Below are positions 1 through 5,205 of a stretch of DNA of 12,712 nt, in pieces. The position numbers and the translations under genes are program-made. Under the pieces are notes generated by a model. The model searched no databases, was not told the origin of the DNA, and worked only from the letters and a program-made list of their open reading frames with translations. How positions within the stretch are numbered: position 1 is the stretch's first letter; the number at the start of each line of letters is the position of its first letter. The stretch covers positions 1 to 12,712 of the forward strand of contig JAZDMJ010000006.1 in the NCBI GenBank assembly GCA_043801115.1. Reading direction: 5' to 3'. The stretch comes from CAZHUN01 sp043801115. Lineage in GTDB: Archaea; Iainarchaeota; Iainarchaeia; Iainarchaeales; UBA10191.

Positions 1-16
1 AGTTTTTCTTGCCCAT
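1..16 (-). CDS. rpl22: Probable start of ribosomal protein L22 (partial)
   Basis: Only five codons lie inside the window, reading Met-Gly-Lys-Lys-Asn before the left edge. The call rests on position. In archaeal S10-type operons L22 directly follows S19, and this ATG is the only minus-strand ATG/GTG/TTG in the 46 bases after the S19 stop. The gap of 30 bases has no strong Shine-Dalgarno. The basic N-terminus suits a ribosomal protein, but the residues themselves prove nothing. Confidence 0.45.
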
Positions 17-46
17 ATGATGCCTGTAGTTTCTATGCTTCCCTTA

Positions 47-448
47 CTATCCTCTCGCCGTAATCGCAGTCGAACTCTTCGTGGCCCCGATTCCCGCTTT
101 TCCGTGCCGCAGTCTCTTTCTCGTCATGGAAAATTCTCCCAACACGTGTCCCAGCATTTCCGGAACAATGTCGACGATTTCCCATCCGTTTCCCTTGTAA
201 ATGGCAAACTTGAGTCCGATGAATTTCGGCAGGACGACAAAGTCCCGTTTGTGGGTTCGAATGGTTTTGGGCTCTTTTCCCTTTTTCTTTTCTTCCAATG
301 CTTTGTCCACTTTTTTCAGCAAGGGCTTGTCCGTATAGCGGAGCAGTGTTCTTCGTTCTCTCGAAGAAACGAGTTTGGCAAACTCTTCCACGCTCATGCC
401 CTGCAATTCTTCGACACTCTTTCCCTTGAACGTAAATTCTTTCGCCAT
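47..448 (-). CDS. rps19: 30S ribosomal protein S19 (uS19)
   Basis: Small-subunit protein of the 30S head that contacts S13 and helps shape the A-site region. The 133-residue product is full length for an archaeal S19. It has the archaeal N-terminal segment, with EELQGMSVEEFAKLVSSRER at about residues 13-32, and the family-defining C-terminus with GEFSMTRKRLRHGKAGIGAT followed by a short Ser/Thr tail ending in ITARG. The ATG start at 448 has a GAAGTGA stretch just upstream, a modest match to the archaeal Shine-Dalgarno. It sits between L2 and the presumed L22, in conserved S10-operon order. Unlike the upstream joints in this operon, it is separated from L2 by 94 bases containing two hairpins, so it may be regulated or processed apart from L2. 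Confidence 0.97.
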   Translation of the reverse strand: MAKEFTFKGKSVEELQGMSVEEFAKLVSSRERRTLLRYTDKPLLKKVDKALEEKKKGKEPKTIRTHKRDFVVLPKFIGLKFAIYKGNGWEIVDIVPEMLGHVLGEFSMTRKRLRHGKAGIGATKSSTAITARG

Positions 449-462
449 TCATTTCACTTCTT

Positions 463-480
463 AGCCCATTCCGTAGGGCT
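463..480 (-). repeat. Inverted repeat, hairpin just upstream of S19
   Basis: AGCCC (463-467) and GGGCT (476-480) form a perfect 5-bp GC-rich stem with an 8-nt loop. It lies in the L2-S19 gap, ending about 14 nt before the S19 start codon. In the transcript it would sit directly next to the ribosome-binding region. Function is unknown; attenuation, processing or translational control are possibilities. Confidence 0.5.
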
Positions 481-488
481 GGTCCGGC

Positions 489-516
489 GTACGAACTTCG
501 CGATGCTCGTTCGTAC
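489..516 (-). repeat. Inverted repeat, 8-bp hairpin in L2-S19 gap
   Basis: GTACGAAC (489-496) and GTTCGTAC (509-516) are perfect reverse complements separated by 12 nt. A related segment (CTTCGCGATG near 495, CTTCGCAATC near 520) gives a degenerate direct repeat in the same gap. There is no T-tract on the transcribed minus strand after it, so it is not a classical terminator. An RNA-processing or stability element is more likely. Confidence 0.55.
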
Positions 517-542
517 TTGCTTCGCAATCGTTTTTCCTTGTG

Positions 543-1247
543 TCATTTCTTCTTCCGTCCTGTTCTTTTGGACGCAATGGCTCCGACTTTTCTTCCCGGA
601 GGCGCGTGCCTGGAAACGCTCTTGGATTTTCCCGCGTGGTGCTGTGACCCTCCAAACGGATGCGATACCGGATTCATGGCTACTCCGCGCGTGTCTGGAT
701 AGGCTTTCTTGCGCGCGTGGTGCCAGTGGTAGGCGTTTCCCGCCTTGACCATGGGCTTTTCGATTCTTCCCCCGCCGGCCGAATTTCCGATTGTGGCTCT
801 GCATCTCGGATCGAGCACCAAACTCTTTCCAGAAGGTAATTTTAACAGCACGCCGTTCCCGTCCTTTCCCATGACAAGTCCGTACATTCCCGAACCGCGC
901 GCGAATACTCCGCCGTCTCCCGGCAATCTTTCAATCACGAAAACAGGACAGCCTTCCGCAATCTGCGAAAGAGGCAGCACGTTTCCCACTTTCAGTTCGG
1001 CTTCTTTTCCCACTACAATCCACTGTCCGACTTTGATTCCTTCCGCGGCCATGACGGCCATTTCCTTTCCGTCTTCCATTTGGATTTCGGCCATGATTCC
1101 CGTATGTCCCGGCTCGCTGTAAATTTCCAATACTTGCCCTCGCAAAGTGCTTTCATTCAATGGAATATAGCACGCTTCCGCTTTTCCGACTCCGGAAGTG
1201 AAGATGGACCCTTTTCCCATTCTGCGCGTTTTGGTTCGTTTTCCCAT
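543..1247 (-). CDS. rpl2: 50S ribosomal protein L2 (uL2)
   Basis: Large-subunit protein needed for peptidyl-transferase centre integrity and subunit joining. The 234-residue product matches the usual archaeal length of about 240. It starts MGKRTKTRRMGKGS, as archaeal L2 does. The central region carries the RNA-binding fold with LPSGKSLVLDPRCRATIG (about residues 137-154). The C-terminal loop reads VAMNPVSHPFGGSQHH, the most conserved L2 signature, including the His important for peptidyl transfer. The ATG at 1247 is preceded by a GGGGA Shine-Dalgarno, 12 nt beyond the L23 stop, so L2 is co-transcribed with L23. Confidence 0.98.
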   Translation of the reverse strand: MGKRTKTRRMGKGSIFTSGVGKAEACYIPLNESTLRGQVLEIYSEPGHTGIMAEIQMEDGKEMAVMAAEGIKVGQWIVVGKEAELKVGNVLPLSQIAEGCPVFVIERLPGDGGVFARGSGMYGLVMGKDGNGVLLKLPSGKSLVLDPRCRATIGNSAGGGRIEKPMVKAGNAYHWHHARKKAYPDTRGVAMNPVSHPFGGSQHHAGKSKSVSRHAPPGRKVGAIASKRTGRKKK

Positions 1248-1259
1248 TTCAATTCCCCA

Positions 1260-1709
1260 TTACACGATTCCCATTTTGGTTGCCACATCTCTCGCTTTGA
1301 ACTCTTTGGCCAATCGCACGATTGCCTTCTTTCTTCCCTTTGAATCATTCAAGGTTTGCACGTTTTCCACTTTCACCTTGTACGCGTCTTCGACGGCTTT
1401 TTTCACATCAAACTTTGACGCGTTTTTGGCAACAATAAACGACAATTTGTTCTGTCCTTCAATCATGTTGACGGCTTTTTCGGAAACGAGCGGGTGTACT
1501 AATACTTCGCGCGCGTGCATTTGCAACTCCGCGCCCTGCGCGTCCATTTTTTGGACAACGCCGTTCTTGGCAACCGCTTTCGTGTGCGCGGCGTGTGCGG
1601 GTTTGGGCGCGCTCTTTTTTGGAAGCGGAATAAGTGCGCGGGCTTCTTTTTTGGGCGCTTTCTTTTTTTCCGCCTTCTGCTTTTCCTTTTGGGATTTCTT
1701 GTCCGCCAT
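1260..1709 (-). CDS. rpl23: 50S ribosomal protein L23 (uL23) with long N-terminal extension
   Basis: L23 lies at the exit of the ribosomal tunnel and is the docking site for SRP and other nascent-chain factors. The conserved core is at about residues 68-149, with HPLVSEKAVNMIEGQNKLSF, then the FDVKKAVEDAYKVKVENVQT strand-helix region and a basic RKKAIVRL strand. The start at 1709 is chosen because it overlaps the L4 stop by one base (TAATG). The open frame continues upstream but only inside L4. Most archaeal L23 proteins are about 85 residues, whereas this one is 149. It carries about 65 extra N-terminal residues dominated by Lys, Ala, Pro and Gln, as in the basic extensions of eukaryotic L23a. 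The extension probably lies on rRNA or near the tunnel exit; that is inference. Confidence 0.96.
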   Translation of the reverse strand: MADKKSQKEKQKAEKKKAPKKEARALIPLPKKSAPKPAHAAHTKAVAKNGVVQKMDAQGAELQMHAREVLVHPLVSEKAVNMIEGQNKLSFIVAKNASKFDVKKAVEDAYKVKVENVQTLNDSKGRKKAIVRLAKEFKARDVATKMGIV

Positions 1710-2521
1710 TACGCTCGCTCTCCATTGGGCAGTTCTTTCAAAGAATTTTCCGTGTAAACAGTCAGTCTTCCCGGAACGGCTCCCGGCGCCAAAAGCTCCG
1801 CATTCAATTGCGAGGCCCTGCACACGTCAACGCCTTCCAGATTGCGCGCGGCCTTTTGCAAGTTTTTCGCCGCGTCCGAAATGACAATCAAAACACTCTT
1901 CGCGCGCTTGTGCTTTCTTCCTCTGCTTTTTCCCCTTCCCGCACGCACTTTCTTTTTGTCCTTCGCGCGTTCGACATCTTTTCCCACTTTCAAAAGTTTC
2001 AGCACGTTCAACACTTCTTTCGTCTTCTTCACATTTTCCAATTCGTTCGAAACAATCAATGGAAGTTTGATTTCGCCGAACGAATGGCCTCTCTTTTGCA
2101 CGAATTCGATTTGCCCCGTCGCCGCAATCGCGCTCTGCAACGCTTTTCTCTTCTCTTTTAAGTTTATTTTTTCGCCCAGCACTTTCCAGCTTTCGGGCGA
2201 GTGCGCTTTGGGTCCTTTCACGGTTCCCGGAATTCCCTTGACTTGCCCGTACAGCAAAAACCGTCTGTTTTTTGTGCGCGGCTTTCTGGCCCTTCCCGTA
2301 TTAATGGTTCGCAACGGCATGGGAAAATGCCTCGCTCCCACGTATTGGACAACAGTATTTCTTCCCGCGCGCGGCATGGCGCCGTAAGGGGTGCGCGCGT
2401 TGCTTTGCATGGAAAGAACTGCGCGCTTAATCAAGTTCTCGTCCACTTCCGTGTCAAAGACTTCGGGCAGGGAAATTTCCTTTTCCTTCACGCCCTGCAA
2501 ACTGTACACAATTCCCTTCAT
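1709..2521 (-). CDS. rpl4: 50S ribosomal protein L4 (uL4)
   Basis: Large-subunit assembly protein whose long internal loop reaches the wall of the exit tunnel. The 270-residue product is typical of archaeal/eukaryotic L4. The N-terminal domain has the LIKRAVLSMQSNARTPYGAM helix. The extended basic loop has RAGRNTVVQYVGARHFPMPL (about residues 51-70) and further basic stretches. The C-terminal domain has KSVLIVISDAAKNLQKAARN followed by the VDVCRASQLNAELLAPGA segment. The ATG start at 2521 overlaps the L3 stop by 4 nt (ATGA), and its own stop overlaps the L23 start by one base, so the three genes are translationally coupled. A Lys/Arg-rich insert at about residues 180-210 is basic but not exceptional for the family. 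Confidence 0.98.
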   Translation of the reverse strand: MKGIVYSLQGVKEKEISLPEVFDTEVDENLIKRAVLSMQSNARTPYGAMPRAGRNTVVQYVGARHFPMPLRTINTGRARKPRTKNRRFLLYGQVKGIPGTVKGPKAHSPESWKVLGEKINLKEKRKALQSAIAATGQIEFVQKRGHSFGEIKLPLIVSNELENVKKTKEVLNVLKLLKVGKDVERAKDKKKVRAGRGKSRGRKHKRAKSVLIVISDAAKNLQKAARNLEGVDVCRASQLNAELLAPGAVPGRLTVYTENSLKELPNGERA

Positions 2522-3498
2522 GCGTTCACCACTTGCAAATCCTGCACTTCAAACTTGTTCGTTCCTCTGCGCATGGGCTGTCTCAGCGCGACCAGTCTTT
2601 TCACGGGGCCCGGCAAACTTCCTGCAATAATCAAGTAAGAGTTTCGCACGTCCCCGTAATGCTCGAATCCGCCCGAGGGAGTGATTCCTTCGGGTTTTTC
2701 CGCAATCTTCAAAATGCGCTTGTTGAATTCCGTGCGCGATTGGTATCCCAGTTGTCCCATTCGGGCAACGGTAAACATGATGGTTGCAGGGTTCCACGGC
2801 CCGTAGGTTCCCGGCTTTCGGTGATATTTGGCCTTGTTTCCGAAAGTTTTGACTCCAAAGCGTTTGACTTCTCCCTGCGTTCCCTTTCCCAGCGAAACCG
2901 CTTTCGCATCGACAAATTGGGTTTCTTTGAAAACGTCTTCGACTTTGATTTCGCCGCCGAATTTTTGCTTGGCGAATTCCCACTGTTGTTCGGGAGTTCC
3001 GCTCAATACAATTTCCGAAACTTCGGGCTTTTTCTTTCCCAGCGAAGTCAAGTGCGGCTGCAAGTGGACTAACAATCTCACTTGAACGAATTCGCTTTTC
3101 CTTTTTTCCAATTCTTCCAAAGAATGCGCTTTTTTCTGCTTTTCAATATTCAAAATCTTTCTACTCAAATGCTTGTCCTTTTTTTCGCTCCACGCTTCTC
3201 CCAGCACGTTGGTTCCGTAATTCGATTTTGCAAACACTCGCACGCCCAATACTTTGACGGGAGGGCATTCCAATATGGTTGAAGGAACGAAAATTTCCTG
3301 GTTGAACGTAGTGCTTTTTTTGTGCACGTTTTTGGCCTGCCCGTGCACCATTCCTGCTTTATATCCCCAAAAATTCAGAATCTTGACTTCTTTTCCGTCC
3401 AGTTTTGGGAAAGTATCAAAGACCGGAGTCTCTTTCTTGGCGCGCTTTTTGGGATAATACGCCATCGACCCTTTTCGCGGAGCGTTTTTTCCAGCCAT
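2518..3498 (-). CDS. rpl3: 50S ribosomal protein L3 (uL3)
   Basis: First gene of the S10-type ribosomal operon. L3 initiates 50S assembly and its central extension contacts the peptidyl-transferase centre. The 326-residue product is of archaeal type and size. It shows APRKGSMAYYPKKRAKKETP near the N-terminus, LNFWGYKAGMVH (about residues 41-52), VKRFGVKTFGNKAKYHRKPGT in the central loop, and the C-terminal PGPVKRLVALRQPMR signature. The ATG at 3498 is supported by an AAGGA about 9 nt upstream; a nearby ATG at 3506 is out of frame. The C-terminus overlaps the L4 start by 4 nt. The roughly 190-nt leader ahead of it contains several inverted repeats. Confidence 0.98.
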   Translation of the reverse strand: MAGKNAPRKGSMAYYPKKRAKKETPVFDTFPKLDGKEVKILNFWGYKAGMVHGQAKNVHKKSTTFNQEIFVPSTILECPPVKVLGVRVFAKSNYGTNVLGEAWSEKKDKHLSRKILNIEKQKKAHSLEELEKRKSEFVQVRLLVHLQPHLTSLGKKKPEVSEIVLSGTPEQQWEFAKQKFGGEIKVEDVFKETQFVDAKAVSLGKGTQGEVKRFGVKTFGNKAKYHRKPGTYGPWNPATIMFTVARMGQLGYQSRTEFNKRILKIAEKPEGITPSGGFEHYGDVRNSYLIIAGSLPGPVKRLVALRQPMRRGTNKFEVQDLQVVNA

Positions 3499-3515
3499 TT
3501 TTTCATTCCTTCAAT

Positions 3516-3530
3516 CCTTGCATGGCAAGG
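3516..3530 (-). repeat. Hairpin just upstream of the L3 ribosome-binding site
   Basis: CCTTGC (3516-3521) and GCAAGG (3525-3530) form a perfect 6-bp stem with a 3-nt loop. It lies about 7 nt ahead of the AAGGA Shine-Dalgarno-like stretch of L3. It is well placed to influence L3 translation, but there is no direct evidence for that. Confidence 0.5.
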
Positions 3531-3556
3531 CCAAGAACACTGCATTGCCTTTTTTT

Positions 3557-3598
3557 CCAAAAAAGTTTCACGACAGGAGTCGGAAGGCCTTTTTTTGG
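3557..3598 (-). repeat. Nested inverted repeats in the L3 leader
   Basis: An outer pair CCAAAAAA (3557-3564) / TTTTTTGG (3591-3598) encloses a small perfect CGAC-AGGA-GTCG hairpin (3571-3582). The right arm contains the 13-mer AGGCCTTTTTTTG (3585-3597), which is also found upstream of S10. The outer stem is mostly A-T and weak; the inner one is a tetraloop. Confidence 0.45.
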
Positions 3599-3712
3599 CG
3601 CGGTTTGGAAACAACAAAAAGTCCGAATTCTGGAGGGAATTTTGGAACTTTTTGAGCACCTCTTGCTTGAAACGGCAATGGTTTGCTCTCTTCTAATATC
3701 CAAAGAAAAAGG

Positions 3713-3719
3713 TTTTAAA
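3713..3719 (-). promoter_or_regulatory. Candidate TATA box of the L3 ribosomal operon
   Basis: The minus strand reads CTTTAAAACC immediately after the stop of the upstream lipoprotein gene. A start site about 25 nt downstream would be near 3690, leaving a leader of about 190 nt before L3. The following T-rich stretch may also help end the lipoprotein transcript. The 226-base gap 3499-3724 holds no convincing gene. Confidence 0.45.
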
Positions 3720-3724
3720 GGGCG

Positions 3725-4237
3725 CTATTGGCGGGGTTCTGCAGTATCTACCAAGTTTTTGAGTTCGGCCAGAACTTGTCGATAAATTTCTGGGCATTTG
3801 TCAATATTGCAACTGACTCCCCAAGCGTATTCCTTGATGGATTTATTTGGCGCGGATTGGACATCAATGATTAACGATTCCCAACCTCGACCTAGCAACT
3901 GGCTTTGGTCAATATAGCTATTATTTAACTTGTAGAATCCGAGCTCTTGAGCTTTTTGAATGAACGCATTCACTTTCGCGCGAGTTGTTTGTTTCTTCCA
4001 AATAATTTGTAACACATTTTGATCTAGTGTTGCCTCTTTGAAATCGATATACGCGTCATTTCCGCCCCGAGCAACACTAATTGTAAGTATATTGACATCA
4101 GGAACGCCCCACTTTTGATACTCGATATTGATGAAATTTTGCTGGTTTTCTAAAGTCGGGTTCGAAACACAACCCGTGACAAATACGACTGCCAAAACCC
4201 CCAAAAGGGTGAAAATTAATAATCGGGCGTTTTTCAC
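3725..4237 (-). CDS. Small lipoprotein of unknown function, coupled to slipin
   Basis: About 170 residues with an exported-lipoprotein N-terminus: a short Lys/Arg head, a hydrophobic stretch (LLIFTLLGVLAVVFV, about residues 6-20) and a VTGC lipobox with Cys at about 23. The mature part is soluble and mixed alpha/beta, with two closely spaced cysteines (CNIDKC) near the C-terminus that could pair. I do not recognise a family. The start is taken as the GTG at 4237; the preceding TTG at 4240 is an alternative. Both follow an AAGGGG Shine-Dalgarno inside the end of the slipin gene, 10 nt away. It is therefore probably translated from the slipin mRNA. Third codon positions look more A/T-rich than in the flanking ribosomal genes. 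Confidence 0.85.
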   Translation of the reverse strand: MKNARLLIFTLLGVLAVVFVTGCVSNPTLENQQNFINIEYQKWGVPDVNILTISVARGGNDAYIDFKEATLDQNVLQIIWKKQTTRAKVNAFIQKAQELGFYKLNNSYIDQSQLLGRGWESLIIDVQSAPNKSIKEYAWGVSCNIDKCPEIYRQVLAELKNLVDTAEPRQ

Positions 4238-4247
4238 CAAAACCCCT

Positions 4248-5021
4248 TCATTTGGCCCGTTTTTTCAAAATTCTGTTGAGCGAGGAAAGCGTGTCCATCA
4301 AGTCGACGGGAATGGCAAGTATGACGGTGTTCGAAGGAGAAGGCCCCAGTCCGTCAATAGTTTGAAGGGTTCGCAACTGCATGGCTCCCGGAGTCGTGGC
4401 CATGATTTTGGCCGCCTTGGCCAGGTTTTCTGCGGCCATTCGGTCGCCTTCCGCTTTAATGATAGTGGCTCTCTTTTCCCTTTCCGAGCTCGCTTGTCGG
4501 GACATGAGGCGTTTCAAGTCTTCGGCCATGTCGATGTCCTGCAGTTTGATGTTTTCAATGCGGATTCCCCAATGCGAGGTTTCCGCATTCACTACTTTTT
4601 CAATCTCTTCGCCGATGGTTTCCCTTTTCGACAGCACGTCGTCCAAGGGCATGTTTCCCACCACATCCCTCAACGCGGTCTGCGCGTACTGCGAAACCGC
4701 ATAAATGTAGTCCTGCACTTTGATGATGGCATCTTCCGCCTTTTCCACTCTAAAATACACGACTCCATTGATCATGACGGGAACATTGTCCTTCGTAATC
4801 ACTTGCTGGTTGGGAATATCGAGCGTTAAAATTCGCATGTCGACTTTGCGCACGTGGTCGAAAATGGGAATAATGAAATTCAGTCCGGGATTGAGCGAGT
4901 CCTGGAATTTTCCCAAGCGGAAGCGCACGCCGCGCTCGTACTGCTGGATGATTCGGATGGAAGAGGCAATGAGTGCAAGAATAAAGAGTCCCAGAATCCA
5001 AAGTCCGATTTCCCATGCCAT
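4248..5021 (-). CDS. Slipin, SPFH/stomatin-family membrane protein
   Basis: The 257-residue product is the usual size for a prokaryotic slipin. An N-terminal membrane segment (LWILGLFILALIASSI, about residues 7-22) is followed by the SPFH signature IIQQYERGVRFRLGKF and NPGLNFIIPIFDHV. Next come the band-7 core (ITKDNVPVMINGVVYFRV, ALRDVVGNMPLDDVLSKRE) and an alanine/glutamate-rich coiled coil (EREKRATIIKAEGDRMAAEN), ending in IPVDLMDTL. Such proteins oligomerise on the inner membrane face and scaffold membrane proteases or channels. In many archaea the partner is an NfeD-type protease gene next door; here the next gene is a lipoprotein instead. The ATG at 5021 lies about 28 nt from a TATA-like element, so the mRNA is probably leaderless. 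Confidence 0.93.
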   Translation of the reverse strand: MAWEIGLWILGLFILALIASSIRIIQQYERGVRFRLGKFQDSLNPGLNFIIPIFDHVRKVDMRILTLDIPNQQVITKDNVPVMINGVVYFRVEKAEDAIIKVQDYIYAVSQYAQTALRDVVGNMPLDDVLSKRETIGEEIEKVVNAETSHWGIRIENIKLQDIDMAEDLKRLMSRQASSEREKRATIIKAEGDRMAAENLAKAAKIMATTPGAMQLRTLQTIDGLGPSPSNTVILAIPVDLMDTLSSLNRILKKRAK

Positions 5022-5041
5022 AAAACAATTAAATGGGCAAA

Positions 5042-5052
5042 CACTTTTTAAT
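5042..5052 (-). promoter_or_regulatory. TATA box of slipin gene
   Basis: The minus strand reads ATTAAAAAGTG, centred about 27 nt upstream of the slipin ATG. That is the spacing expected for a leaderless archaeal transcript. It lies just beyond the terminator of the upstream unit. Confidence 0.55.
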
Positions 5053-5069
5053 CATTCCAAAAAAAGAGG

Positions 5070-5099
5070 AAAAAAGCGCATTTTTACTTGAATGCGCTT
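5070..5099 (-). terminator. Intrinsic-type terminator after the surface-protein unit
   Basis: AAGCGCATT (5091-5099 on the transcribed strand) pairs perfectly with AATGCGCTT (5074-5082) across an 8-nt loop. Six T residues follow on the minus strand (5075-5070). The 9-bp stem plus T-run is the strongest terminator signal in the window. The stem includes the last codons of the small upstream ORF, and the ORF stop TAA lies in the loop. Confidence 0.8.
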
Positions 5100-5173
5100 G
5101 TCACTTGTTTGAAGAGTTTTTGGAAGACGCTCGCATTGCGCGATTTTGCCTTCATTTTCAATTTTCGCTTCAT
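5084..5173 (-). CDS. Small basic protein, 29 residues, unrecognised
   Basis: A 29-codon frame reads MKRKLKMKAKSRNASV and then a segment with FQKLFKQ, ending FK before TAA. Ten of 29 residues are Lys or Arg, and the second half (VFQKLFKQVTSAF) could form an amphipathic helix. Support comes from a consensus AGGAGGT Shine-Dalgarno (5181-5187) placed 7 nt before the ATG, the best ribosome-binding site in the window. It also has a terminator whose hairpin overlaps the final codons. It begins 32 nt after the surface-protein stop and is probably co-transcribed with that gene. It may be a real small protein or a leader-type peptide whose translation affects the overlapping terminator. No family is recognised. 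Confidence 0.6.
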   Translation of the reverse strand: MKRKLKMKAKSRNASVFQKLFKQVTSAFK

Positions 5174-5180
5174 GATTTCA

Positions 5181-5187
5181 ACCTCCT
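5181..5187 (-). promoter_or_regulatory. Consensus Shine-Dalgarno for the small ORF
   Basis: The minus strand reads AGGAGGT, 7 nt before the ATG at 5173. It is complementary to the CCUCC-containing 3' end of archaeal 16S rRNA. It is the main reason to believe the 29-codon ORF is translated. Confidence 0.7.
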
Positions 5188-5205
5188 AAAAAGTTGTCCA
5201 CGAAT

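Noticed and set aside
17..748. Long plus-strand frame of about 243 codons opposite S19 and L2.
   Set aside because: It is antisense to two certain ribosomal genes and its composition mirrors their codon bias; no start signal.
3503..3703. 66-codon frame on the minus strand in the L3 leader, starting TTG and ending 4 nt before L3.
   Set aside because: No Shine-Dalgarno, odd residue composition (many Lys/Ser/Cys without pattern), and it coincides with inverted repeats. It could include a 6-codon frame from the ATG at 3523, but nothing supports translation.
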